This document shows positions 1 through 7,716 of a stretch of 42,614 nucleotides of DNA, one piece after another. The first letter of the stretch is position 1. Each line of letters opens with the position of its first letter. The notes below the pieces were generated by a model. That model did no database searches and had not been told where the DNA came from. It was given only the letters and a program-made list of their open reading frames with translations. Source of the DNA: Bacteroidales bacterium (lineage in GTDB: Bacteria; Bacteroidota; Bacteroidia; Bacteroidales; UBA932); NCBI GenBank assembly GCA_017464245.1, contig JAFUDV010000072.1:1-42614 (forward strand). Reading direction: 5' to 3'. Position numbers and translations under genes: made by a program.

Positions 1-169
1 AATGAATGCCAGGAAAGGAGTCAAGTAAAATGAAATAAAAATGACCCTGTCGGCCAGGACTTTATAGGGGTCAATCAAAAATAATTATCGGGGGTTAAGG
101 CAACTTCGGCGCAGGGGGTCACACGCGCGCGGCTTTTCCACGGAGAAAGGGCATACAAAGTTTTCCCGA
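1..169. other. Gene-free left edge
   Basis: I see no credible coding sequence here. The base composition is A+T-richer than in the genes that follow. On the minus strand a TATTTTTG box at 76-83 fits the Bacteroides -7 consensus, and GTTG at 101-104 lies 17 bp upstream of it, slightly closer than usual. It could drive a gene leaving the window to the left. TGACCC (42-47) and GGGTCA (68-73) form a weak inverted repeat. Neither signal is strong. Confidence 0.3.
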
Positions 170-190
170 AAAGTGTTGTATTTACACTTT
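170..190. promoter_or_regulatory. Upstream AraR operator candidate
   Basis: A perfect inverted repeat, AAAGTGT (170-176), a 7-bp spacer, and ACACTTT (184-190). It covers the -33 region of the araR promoter (TTG at 176-178), so a bound repressor would exclude RNA polymerase. A second copy with the same 7-bp spacer sits at 217-237. Assignment to AraR is inferred from position, symmetry and duplication. Confidence 0.7.
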
Positions 191-206
191 ATAATACATA
201 TATTTG
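176..206 (+). promoter_or_regulatory. Promoter of the araR-araB operon
   Basis: A Bacteroides-type promoter: GTTG at 175-178, a 20-bp spacer, then TATATTTG at 199-206, matching the TAnnTTTG -7 box. Transcription should start near 210-213, giving a leader of about 35 nt to the ATG at 246. The box overlaps a possible TTG start at 204, which argues against that start. Confidence 0.7.
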
Positions 207-216
207 CAAAACACAA

Positions 217-237
217 GAAGTGTACTTTTAACACTAC
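217..237. promoter_or_regulatory. Downstream AraR operator candidate
   Basis: GAAGTGT (217-223), a 7-bp spacer, and ACACTAC (231-237). The inner AGTGT/ACACT arms pair perfectly and the outer bases have one mismatch. Its centre is 47 bp from that of the upstream copy, and it lies just after the predicted transcription start, in the araR leader. A protein bound here would block elongation or take part in a loop with the upstream site. Confidence 0.6.
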
Positions 238-245
238 TGATAACC

Positions 246-923
246 ATGCCACCGGAAGCCTATTACAGCATCCATCCCAAGTTCCATTCCGCCGTGGACT
301 GCATTATCTTCGGCTTCGACGAAGGGGAACTGAGCCTGCTGCTGCTCCAGCGGAACTTCGAGCCCGCCAAGGGACAGTGGTCCCTGATGGGCGGTTTCGT
401 GCAGGAGGGCGAAAGCCTGGACGACGCGGCCCGCCGCGTCGTGGAGGAACTCACCGGGCTGGACGACCTGTACATGCGCCAGGTCCATACCTACGGCGAC
501 CTCGGGCGCGACCCCGGCGAGCGGGTGCTGTCCACCGCCTACTACGCCCTCGTGGACATCAAGAAATACGACCGGCAACTCGTGAAGGCCCACAACGCCC
601 ACTGGGTCAAGCTCCCGGATACCCCCCACCTCATCTTCGACCATGACCGGATGGTGAAGGACGCCCTCCGCTTCATGCGCTACCAGGCCACGGTCAAGCC
701 CGTGGGCATCAACCTCCTGCCGGAGGAATTCACCCTCACCCAGCTCCAGGCCCTCTACGAGGCCATCCTCGGCGAGCCCATCGACAAGCGGAACTTCCGC
801 AAGCGGATCGCTGCGATGGACTACATCGAGAAGACCGGGGGCATCGACAAGACCCTGTCCCGGAAAGGGGCGGCCCTGTACCGCTTCAACCGCGACAAGT
901 ACGACGGCAATTTCAAAATCTAA
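246..923 (+). CDS. araR: AraR, Nudix-fold arabinose-responsive regulator
   Basis: A 225-residue transcriptional regulator with an N-terminal Nudix fold (about 12-140) and a C-terminal winged helix (about 155-215), the NrtR/AraR architecture. The Nudix box at 50-72 is degenerate: Val65 and Leu69 replace two of the three glutamates of the REUXEE core, so it should bind a ligand rather than hydrolyse nucleotides. It is first in an operon with the arabinose symporter, AraD, AraA and AraB, which identifies it as the counterpart of the L-arabinose repressor characterised in Bacteroides thetaiotaomicron (from memory, BT0354). The ATG at 246 is chosen because an in-frame TTG at 204 lies inside the promoter -7 box. 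Two inverted repeats around the promoter suggest autorepression relieved by arabinose. Confidence 0.88.
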   Translation: MPPEAYYSIHPKFHSAVDCIIFGFDEGELSLLLLQRNFEPAKGQWSLMGGFVQEGESLDDAARRVVEELTGLDDLYMRQVHTYGDLGRDPGERVLSTAYYALVDIKKYDRQLVKAHNAHWVKLPDTPHLIFDHDRMVKDALRFMRYQATVKPVGINLLPEEFTLTQLQALYEAILGEPIDKRNFRKRIAAMDYIEKTGGIDKTLSRKGAALYRFNRDKYDGNFKI

Positions 924-935
924 CCCATTAACATT

Positions 936-2663
936 ATGTATTCCAAACTCTTGACCCTCGCAGCGGCTGCGGACCTGAACCGCATCACGCTCGCCTCCTG
1001 GGACTGGATCGTAATCGCCCTGTTCTTCGTGGCGATGATCTGGATCTGCTGGGATGTCGCCCGCAAGAAGAAGGAAACCTCCGGGGACTACTTCCTCAGC
1101 GGCCGCAGTGCCACCTGGATCGCCATCGGCGCATCCATCTTCGCCTCCAACATCGGCTCGGAACACCTCATCGGCCTCGCGGGCACCGGGGCCTCCGCCG
1201 GCATGGCCCAGGCCCACTGGGAAATCCAGGGCTGGATGATCCTTATCCTCGGCTGGGTGTTCGTCCCGTTCTATGAGCGCTCCATGGTGTACACCATGCC
1301 CGAGTTCCTCGAGAAGCGCTACAACAAGGAAAGCCGCGGCATCCTCACCTGGCTCTCCCTCGCCAGCTACGTCCTTACCAAGGTGTCCGTGACCGTCATG
1401 GCCGGCGGCCTCGCCCTGAACGCCCTCCTGGGCATCAATTTCTGGGTCGCCGCCCTCGCCCTGGTGATCATCACCGCCATCTACACCGTCATCGGCGGCA
1501 TGGAATCCGTCCTGAAGACCTCCGTCCTGCAGACCCCGATCCTGCTCGTGGGTTCCCTCGTGATCCTGTACATGGGTCTCCGCGAACTGGGTGGCTGGAA
1601 CACCATGATGGACATCTGCGGCGCCCAGCAGGTCAATGAATACGGCGACACCATGACCTCCCTCATGCGCGACGGCCGTGACTCAGAATTCCCTTGGTAC
1701 GGCGCCCTGTTCGGCTCCGCCATCATCGGATTCTGGTACTGGTGCACCGACCAGTTCATCGTCCAGCGTGTCCTCTCCGGCAAGAACCAGAAGGAAGCCC
1801 GCCGCGGCACCATCTTCGGCGCCTACCTGAAGCTCCTCCCGGTGTTCCTGTTCCTCATCCCGGGCATGATCGCCTTCGCCCTCACCAAGACGCCGGATTC
1901 CGCCATCGGACAGCAGCTTTCCACCGCTCTCGGCCTACAGGCCGACGGTACCCTCTCCAACCCGGACATCGCCTTCCCGATGCTCGTCAACACCCTCCTG
2001 CCGGTGGGCCTCAAGGGCGTCGTGATCTGCGGTATCCTCGCCGCCCTCATGAGTTCCCTCGCCTCCCTGTACAACTCCTCCGCGATGCTGTACACCATCG
2101 ACATCTACAAGCGCAAGCACCCCGAGACCAATGAGAAGAAGCTCGTCGCCATCGGCCGTGTCGCCACCGTCGTCGTGGTCGTCCTCGGCGTCCTGTGGAT
2201 CTTCGTCATCCAGCGCATGGGCAAGAGTCTGTACAACTACATCCAGAGCGTCCAGAGCCTTCTCGCCCCGGCCATCGCCGCCGTGTTCCTCCTGGGCATC
2301 AGCTGGAAGAAGACCTCCCCGAAGGCCGGTATGTGGACCCTCATCGTGGGTCTGGTCCTGGGCTTCACCCGCCTCATCACGATGATCATCAATCCCGAGG
2401 CCCACAACGTCTTCACCTACATCTTCAACGAAATGAACGTCTATGCGTTCTGCGTCTGGATGTTCCTGTTCTGCATCGCCCTCGCGATCGTCGTCACCCT
2501 GTGCACGAAGAAGCCCGCTCCGGAGCAGGTCCAGGGCCTGTGCTTCGGCACGGCCACGCCTGAACAGAAGGCCGAAACCCGCGCCTCCTGGAACAAGTGG
2601 GACATCGTCCACACCGTCATCATCCTGGCCTTCACCGTGGCCTTCTACATCTATTTCTGGTAG
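936..2663 (+). CDS. araT: Sodium:solute symporter (SGLT type), probable arabinose transporter
   Basis: A 575-residue inner-membrane protein of the sodium:solute symporter (SSS/SGLT) family, with about 13-14 hydrophobic segments. It shows the SGLT-like stretches GSEHLIGLAG near the third segment and WYWCTDQFIVQRVLSGK in the middle, a hallmark of sugar-transporting members. It starts 12 bp after araR and ends 6 bp before araD, so it is co-transcribed with the arabinose genes and most likely imports L-arabinose with sodium ions. Length is normal for the family. The substrate is inferred from context; other SGLT members carry glucose, galactose or myo-inositol. Confidence 0.87.
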   Translation: MYSKLLTLAAAADLNRITLASWDWIVIALFFVAMIWICWDVARKKKETSGDYFLSGRSATWIAIGASIFASNIGSEHLIGLAGTGASAGMAQAHWEIQGWMILILGWVFVPFYERSMVYTMPEFLEKRYNKESRGILTWLSLASYVLTKVSVTVMAGGLALNALLGINFWVAALALVIITAIYTVIGGMESVLKTSVLQTPILLVGSLVILYMGLRELGGWNTMMDICGAQQVNEYGDTMTSLMRDGRDSEFPWYGALFGSAIIGFWYWCTDQFIVQRVLSGKNQKEARRGTIFGAYLKLLPVFLFLIPGMIAFALTKTPDSAIGQQLSTALGLQADGTLSNPDIAFPMLVNTLLPVGLKGVVICGILAALMSSLASLYNSSAMLYTIDIYKRKHPETNEKKLVAIGRVATVVVVVLGVLWIFVIQRMGKSLYNYIQSVQSLLAPAIAAVFLLGISWKKTSPKAGMWTLIVGLVLGFTRLITMIINPEAHNVFTYIFNEMNVYAFCVWMFLFCIALAIVVTLCTKKPAPEQVQGLCFGTATPEQKAETRASWNKWDIVHTVIILAFTVAFYIYFW

Positions 2664-2669
2664 TCGGTT

Positions 2670-3386
2670 ATGCTGGAAGCACTGAAAGAAAAAGTCTGCA
2701 AGGCCAACCTGGACCTCGTGAAGCACGGGCTCGTGCTCTTCACCTGGGGCAACGTCTCCGCCATCGACCGGGAGACCGGCCTGGTGGTCATCAAGCCGTC
2801 CGGGGTTTCCTATGACAACATGAAACCCGAGGACATGGTGGTCGTGGACCTGGAAGGGAAAGTCGTGGAGGGTCATTACCGGCCCTCCTCCGACACTCCC
2901 ACCCATGTGGTCCTGTACAAGGCCTTCCCGAACATCGGCGGCGTGGTACATACCCACTCCACCTATGCCACAGCCTGGGCCCAGTCCGGCCGCGACATCC
3001 CGAACATCGGCACCACCCATGCCGATTACTTCCATGACGACATCCCCTGCACCCGCGACATGAAGAAAGCCGAGGTCTTCGGGGAATACGAGAAGGAGAC
3101 CGGCAACGTCATCGTGGAGCGCTTCCAGGGGATGAATCCCGACGATACGCCCGCGGTCCTCGTGAAGAACCACGGCCCCTTCGCCTGGGGCACCGATGCC
3201 GACAACGCCGTCCACAACGCGGTCGTCCTCGAGGAAGTCGCCAAGATGGGCTTCATCGCCTCGACCCTGCACCTCAATACGCTCGACCTCGTCGAGCATG
3301 TCCCCTCGATGAACAAGCACCTCATCGAAAAGCATTACAGCCGCAAGCACGGTCCGAACGCCTACTACGGCCAGGAAAAGAAATAA
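2670..3386 (+). CDS. araD: L-ribulose-5-phosphate 4-epimerase
   Basis: A 238-residue class II aldolase/epimerase that converts L-ribulose 5-phosphate to D-xylulose 5-phosphate, the last arabinose-specific step before the pentose phosphate pathway. Visible family features are the phosphate-binding GNVS and KPSG motifs near the N terminus, the metal-binding VHTHS pair of histidines, and the third histidine in KNHGPFAWG. The full expected length (about 230 residues) is present. It lies between the symporter (6 bp upstream) and araA (25 bp downstream) in the same operon. The cytoplasmic zinc enzyme L-fuculose-phosphate aldolase is a relative, but the sequence and context favour AraD. Confidence 0.94.
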   Translation: MLEALKEKVCKANLDLVKHGLVLFTWGNVSAIDRETGLVVIKPSGVSYDNMKPEDMVVVDLEGKVVEGHYRPSSDTPTHVVLYKAFPNIGGVVHTHSTYATAWAQSGRDIPNIGTTHADYFHDDIPCTRDMKKAEVFGEYEKETGNVIVERFQGMNPDDTPAVLVKNHGPFAWGTDADNAVHNAVVLEEVAKMGFIASTLHLNTLDLVEHVPSMNKHLIEKHYSRKHGPNAYYGQEKK

Positions 3387-3411
3387 CCACAAAAACACAA
3401 GACACTGCATT

Positions 3412-4947
3412 ATGGCATACGAAAATTGCGAATTATGGTGGGTCACCGGAGCACAGCTCCTGTACGGTGGCGACGCGGTCGTCCAGGTGGACGGCCACAG
3501 CAAGGAAATGGTCGCGGGCCTCAACGCCTCCGGCAACATTCCCGTCAAGATTGTTTACAAAGGCACGGCCAACTCCAGCAAGGAAGTGGAAGAGGTGATG
3601 AATGCAGCCAACAACGCTCCCGCCTGCGTGGGCGTGATCACCTGGATGCACACCTTCTCCCCGGCGAAAATGTGGATCAAGGGCCTGCAGGACCTGAAAA
3701 AGCCGCTGCTCCACTTCCACACCCAGTACAACGCCGAGATTCCGTGGAAAGAGATCGACATGGACTTCATGAATCTGAACCAGAGCGCCCACGGCGACAT
3801 TGAGTTCGGTCATATCTGCGCCCGCATGCGGGTTCCCCGCAAGGTGGTCGTGGGGTACTGGAAAGACCCTGAGGCCCAGCGCCGCATCGCCATCTGGGCC
3901 CGGGTGAGCGCCGCCCTCGCCGATGCCCGGAACGTCCGCTGCCTGATGTTCGGCATGAACATGAACAACGTGGCCGTCACCGACGGTGACCGCGTGGAGT
4001 TCGAGCAGCGCCTCGGATACCACGTGGACTACTGCCCCGTGTCCAACCTGATGGATTACTGGAAGAAGGTCACCCCCGAAGAGACCGAGGCCCTGGTGGA
4101 AGAGTACAAGAAGCGCTATACGGTCAAGATCGACGAGACCGGTCCCGAAGTGTACTGGGAGAAAGTGCGCAACGCCGCCCGTGCGGAGATCGCCCTGCGC
4201 CGCATCCTCGCCGACAAGGGCGCCACGGCCTTCACCACGAACTTTGACGACCTGGGTGATGCCGACATCAACGCTCCGGACTTCGTCGGTTTCGACCAGA
4301 TTCCCGGCCTGGCCTGCCAGCGCCTGATGGAAGAGGGCTATGGCTTCGGTGCGGAAGGCGACTGGAAGACCGCCTGCCTGCAGCGCACGCTCTGGGTGAT
4401 GTCCCAGGGCCTGCCGGGCGGCTGTTCCTTCCTGGAGGACTACACCCTGAACTTTGCCGAAAGCGGCAGCTCCTGCCTGCAGAGCCACATGCTGGAGGTG
4501 TGCCCCATGATCGCCAGCGACCGTCCCAAGCTGGAAGTCCACTTCCTGGGCATCGGCATCCGCAAGCAGCCCACCGCCCGCCTGGTGTTCACGTCCAAGA
4601 CCGGCCCCGGTTCCAAGGCCACGATCGTGGACCTGGGCAACCGCTTCCGCGTGATCGTCCAGGATGTCGACTGCATCGAGCCGCAGCCCATGCCCAAGCT
4701 CCCCGTCGCGTCGGCCCTGTGGATCCCGCGTCCGAGCTTCGAAATCGGCGCCTGCGCCTGGATCCTGGCCGGCGGCACCCACCATTCGGCCTTCAGCTAT
4801 GACATCACGGCCGAATACTGGGGCGATTTCGCCGAATTCACCGGCGTGGAATTCCTGCACATCGGAAAGGATACCACCATCCACAAGTTCAAACGCGAAC
4901 TGCGCATGAACGAGGTGTACTACCTGCTGAACAAAGCCCTCAAGTAG
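3412..4947 (+). CDS. araA: L-arabinose isomerase
   Basis: A 511-residue cytoplasmic enzyme interconverting L-arabinose and L-ribulose with a divalent metal, usually manganese. The N terminus (WWVTGAQLLYG) is typical of AraA. The catalytic region is intact: EEGYGFGAEGDWK carries active-site glutamates, HMLEVCP carries a metal-binding histidine, and GGTHHS near the C terminus carries the last metal-ligand histidine. The C-terminal LRMNEVYYLLNK matches the family end. The size is standard (about 500 residues). The stop codon is one base before the araB start, so translation of the two is probably coupled. Confidence 0.96.
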   Translation: MAYENCELWWVTGAQLLYGGDAVVQVDGHSKEMVAGLNASGNIPVKIVYKGTANSSKEVEEVMNAANNAPACVGVITWMHTFSPAKMWIKGLQDLKKPLLHFHTQYNAEIPWKEIDMDFMNLNQSAHGDIEFGHICARMRVPRKVVVGYWKDPEAQRRIAIWARVSAALADARNVRCLMFGMNMNNVAVTDGDRVEFEQRLGYHVDYCPVSNLMDYWKKVTPEETEALVEEYKKRYTVKIDETGPEVYWEKVRNAARAEIALRRILADKGATAFTTNFDDLGDADINAPDFVGFDQIPGLACQRLMEEGYGFGAEGDWKTACLQRTLWVMSQGLPGGCSFLEDYTLNFAESGSSCLQSHMLEVCPMIASDRPKLEVHFLGIGIRKQPTARLVFTSKTGPGSKATIVDLGNRFRVIVQDVDCIEPQPMPKLPVASALWIPRPSFEIGACAWILAGGTHHSAFSYDITAEYWGDFAEFTGVEFLHIGKDTTIHKFKRELRMNEVYYLLNKALK

Positions 4948-4948
4948 C

Positions 4949-6538
4949 ATGGACGCCAAATCCGTAATTACCGAGGGTAGGGCCGTGCTCGGCATCGAGT
5001 TCGGCTCCACCCGCATCAAGGCGGTGCTCATCGACCCTGAGCACAAGCCCATCGCACAGGGCAGCCACGAGTGGGAGAACCAGCTCCTGGACGGCCTCTG
5101 GACCTATAGCCTGGAAGCCATCTGGGGCGGCCTGCAGGACTGCTACGCTTCGCTCCGGGCCGACGTGAAGGCCCGCTACGACGTGGAGATCGAGCAGCTC
5201 GCCGCCATCGGCATCAGCGCCATGATGCATGGCTACATGCCCTTCGACGCGGAGGGCACCCTGCTTGTCCCCTTCCGCACCTGGAGAAACACCAACACCG
5301 GCCCCGCCGCCGCGGAACTCTCCAAGCTGTTCGTCTATAACATCCCGCTCCGCTGGAGCATCTCCCACCTGTACCAGGCGATCCTGAACGGCGAGGAGCA
5401 CGTGCCCCAGATCGCCTACTTCACCACCCTCGCCGGCTACATCCATTGGAAGCTGACCGGTGAGAAGGTCCTGGGCGTGGGCGACGCCTCCGGCATGCTG
5501 CCCATCGACCCGACCACCGGCAACTACCGCGCCGACATGGTGGAGAAGTTCGAGAAGCTCGTCGCGCCGAAGGGCTATCCCTGGAAGCTCCGGGACATCC
5601 TGCCCAAGGTGCTCCAGGCCGGCGAGGCAGCCGGACGGCTCACCGAGGCCGGCGCCAAGCGGCTGGACATCTCCGGCCACCTCAAGGCCGGGGTTCCGCT
5701 GTGCCCGCCGGAAGGCGACGCCGGCACCGGCATGGTCGCGACCAACGCCGTGCGCCCCCGCACCGGCAACGTTTCCGCCGGTACCTCCTCTTTCTCGATG
5801 ATTGTCGTGGAGAAGGAGTTGTCCCAGCCCAACGAGATGATCGACATGGTCACCACGCCCGACGGGAACCTCGTCGCAATGGTCCATTGCAACAACTGCA
5901 CGTCCGAACTCAACGCCTGGGTGAAGATGATCCGGGAGTACCAGATGCTGCTGGGGCCTGTCGATGACAAGTACGACATCTACCGCACCCTGTTCACGCA
6001 CGCCCTGCAGGGCGATCCCGACTGCGGCGGCCTCGTGGCCTACAACTACGTCTCCGGCGAGCCGGTCACCGGCTTCGCGGAAGGACGCCCGCTGTTCGTG
6101 CGCAGCGCCTCGGACAAGTTCTCCCTCGCGAACTTCATGCGCGCCCAGATCTACGGTGCCATTGCGGTGCTGAAGATCGGCAATGACGTCCTGTTCAACC
6201 AGGAGCACGTGAAAGTGGACCGCATCACCGGCCACGGCGGCCTGTTCAAGACTCCGGTCGTAGGACAGCGCTTCCTCGCCGCCGCCCTGAACTCCCCCAT
6301 CTCCGTCATGGAGACCGCGGGCGAAGGCGGCGCCTGGGGCATCGCCCTCCTGGGTTCCTACATGGTGAACGGCGGCGCCCTCACCCTGCCCGATTTCCTG
6401 GACAAGGTCGTCTTCGCCGGCAACACCGGCACCCGGATCGACCCGGACCCGGCCGACGTCGCCGGCTTCGAGGCCTACCTCGAGAACTACAAGGCCGCCC
6501 TCCCCGTGGAGGCCGCCGCCGTGCAGTACAAGAAGTAG
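4949..6538 (+). CDS. araB: L-ribulokinase, FGGY family
   Basis: A 529-residue FGGY-family carbohydrate kinase, expected to phosphorylate L-ribulose to L-ribulose 5-phosphate. The N-terminal phosphate-binding loop reads GIEFGSTRIKAVLID; the middle has VGDASGMLPID, fitting the catalytic-aspartate region; the C-terminal half carries the ATP-binding TGHGGLFKTP. It follows araA after one base and is the last gene of the operon. It is somewhat shorter than the E. coli ribulokinase (about 566 residues), as I recall for Bacteroidota proteins. By sequence alone xylulokinase would be an alternative; its place next to araA and araD decides for ribulokinase. Confidence 0.88.
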   Translation: MDAKSVITEGRAVLGIEFGSTRIKAVLIDPEHKPIAQGSHEWENQLLDGLWTYSLEAIWGGLQDCYASLRADVKARYDVEIEQLAAIGISAMMHGYMPFDAEGTLLVPFRTWRNTNTGPAAAELSKLFVYNIPLRWSISHLYQAILNGEEHVPQIAYFTTLAGYIHWKLTGEKVLGVGDASGMLPIDPTTGNYRADMVEKFEKLVAPKGYPWKLRDILPKVLQAGEAAGRLTEAGAKRLDISGHLKAGVPLCPPEGDAGTGMVATNAVRPRTGNVSAGTSSFSMIVVEKELSQPNEMIDMVTTPDGNLVAMVHCNNCTSELNAWVKMIREYQMLLGPVDDKYDIYRTLFTHALQGDPDCGGLVAYNYVSGEPVTGFAEGRPLFVRSASDKFSLANFMRAQIYGAIAVLKIGNDVLFNQEHVKVDRITGHGGLFKTPVVGQRFLAAALNSPISVMETAGEGGAWGIALLGSYMVNGGALTLPDFLDKVVFAGNTGTRIDPDPADVAGFEAYLENYKAALPVEAAAVQYKK

Positions 6539-6562
6539 CTGACTGCCAGCGCTATAACGTTG

Positions 6563-6591
6563 AGAGGTGCACCTCAAGGTGCACCTCTTTT
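6563..6591 (+). terminator. Terminator of the arabinose operon
   Basis: An 11-bp stem (6563-6573 with 6578-6588) with a 4-nt loop, followed by TTTT, 24 bp after the araB stop. It is the first unit of the hairpin array. Confidence 0.7.
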
Positions 6592-6687
6592 CGCTCATAT
6601 CGCTGATTAGCAGTGCTTTAACATCAGAGAGGTGCACTACACGGTGCACCTCTTTCCATTCATTTCGCTAACTATCAACGTCTTAAC

Positions 6688-6719
6688 GCAAAAGAGGTGC
6701 ACCCTATGGTGCACCTCTT
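6688..6719 (-). terminator. Terminator of the MFS-ROK operon
   Basis: A 12-bp stem (6692-6703 with 6708-6719) with a 4-nt loop. Read on the minus strand it is followed by a short T run (TTTTGCG), 31 bp beyond the ROK kinase stop codon. Confidence 0.6.
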
Positions 6720-6750
6720 CGTCGTCATGGCCGACTCGACCGGCCATCTC

Positions 6751-7710
6751 TTACAGTTCCCAGGCGAGGGCGGAGGCGCCGAGGATGGCGGCGTCGGACT
6801 CCTTGAGCTGGGAGAAGACGAGCTTCACCTTGCCGCGCCAGAGCGGGATGACGTTCTCGTCCATGGCCTTGCGGATGGGCTCCTCGAGGAACTCGCGGGC
6901 ACGGGCCAGGCCGCCGAACAGCACGATGGCCTCCGGGGCGGAGAACTCGATGAAGTCCGCAAACTTCTCGCCGAGGATACGGCCGGTGTAGTCGAACACG
7001 CGGAGGGCGAGTTTGTCGCCTTCCTTCGCCGCCTCATAGACGTTCTTGGACTTGATCTTGTCCAGGGAACGGAGGAGGGACGGTTCGTCGCTCATGTCCA
7101 GCCACTCGCGGGCGGTGCGGGCGACGCCGGTCGCGGAGGCGTAGGTCTCCAGGCAGCCTTCCTTGCCGCAGTTGCAGCGGCGGCCGTTGTGGCGGACGGC
7201 GCAGGTGTGGCCCAGTTCGCCGGCAAAGCCGTCGTGGCCGTACACCACTTCCCCGTTGATCACGATACCGGAGCCGACACCGGTTCCGAGGGTGATCATG
7301 ATGAAGTTCTTCATGCCGCGGGCGGCGCCGTAGGTCATCTCACCCATGGCAGCGGCGTTCGCGTCGTTGGTGAGGGAGACGGGGATGCCGTTCATCTGCT
7401 CCTGGAGCATCTTGGCGAAGGGGATGTTGCCCCCCTTGGCCCACACGAGGTTCACGGCGTTCTCCACGACACCCGTGTAGAAGTTGCCGTTCGGGATGCC
7501 CACGCCGATGCCGCGGATGCAGCCCTCGGCATTGGCCTCGGTGATGATGCGCTGCAGGGCCTCCGCCAGGGCGGCGACGAACTGTTCCGCGCTCTCCGTG
7601 TTCTCAGAGCTGATGACAGTCTGGGCGACGATGTTGCCGCGGGCGTCCACGACGCCGCATTTGGCGGTCTGGCCGCCTACGTCGATACCGATTACTAAGT
7701 CTTGTGCCAT
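6751..7710 (-). CDS. ROK-family sugar kinase, probable glucokinase
   Basis: A 319-residue ROK-family protein without an N-terminal DNA-binding domain, so a kinase rather than a repressor. The N terminus has the ATP-binding GIDVGGQTAK; the sugar-binding and catalytic region has LTNDANAAAMGE; GTGVGSGIVI follows; and the ROK zinc motif is visible as CNCGKEGCLE after a histidine. It most likely phosphorylates glucose or another hexose at C6. It begins 6 bp after the sugar-permease stop, so the two form an import-and-phosphorylate pair. Fructokinase or N-acetylmannosamine kinase activity cannot be excluded by sequence. Confidence 0.87.
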   Translation of the reverse strand: MAQDLVIGIDVGGQTAKCGVVDARGNIVAQTVISSENTESAEQFVAALAEALQRIITEANAEGCIRGIGVGIPNGNFYTGVVENAVNLVWAKGGNIPFAKMLQEQMNGIPVSLTNDANAAAMGEMTYGAARGMKNFIMITLGTGVGSGIVINGEVVYGHDGFAGELGHTCAVRHNGRRCNCGKEGCLETYASATGVARTAREWLDMSDEPSLLRSLDKIKSKNVYEAAKEGDKLALRVFDYTGRILGEKFADFIEFSAPEAIVLFGGLARAREFLEEPIRKAMDENVIPLWRGKVKLVFSQLKESDAAILGASALAWEL

Positions 7711-7716
7711 ATTCGA

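Larger units (their letters stand above)
6539..6720. repeat. Three tandem hairpin units, period about 65 bp, between convergent genes
   Basis: Three related units start with CTGACTGCCAGCG (6539), CTGATTAGCAGTG (6603) and CTAACTATCAACG (6668), continue to TAAC, and carry a hairpin with arms AGAGGTGCAC and GTGCACCTCT. The left arms begin at 6563, 6628 and 6693, exactly 65 bp apart. Stems are 11, 10 and 12 bp, and loops differ in sequence and length while stems are kept. Hairpin 1 is followed by TTTT on the + strand and can end araB transcripts; hairpin 3 is followed by TTTT on the - strand and can end the ROK kinase transcript. A fourth, unrelated hairpin (ATGGCCG, 6727-6733; CGGCCAT, 6741-6747) lies next to it. 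Confidence 0.8.

Noticed and set aside
204-245. TTG start for araR at 204
   Set aside because: It overlaps the promoter -7 box (199-206), upstream of the likely transcription start, and family members begin near the Tyr-Tyr-Ser segment after the ATG at 246.
6539-6720. CRISPR array
   Set aside because: Only three units; repeats are hairpins with degenerate linkers, and there are no unique spacers of constant length or cas genes.
6632-7698. + strand frames running out of the hairpin array into the ROK kinase region
   Set aside because: Antisense to the kinase; the repeated KRCTL-like peptides are only translations of the hairpin units.
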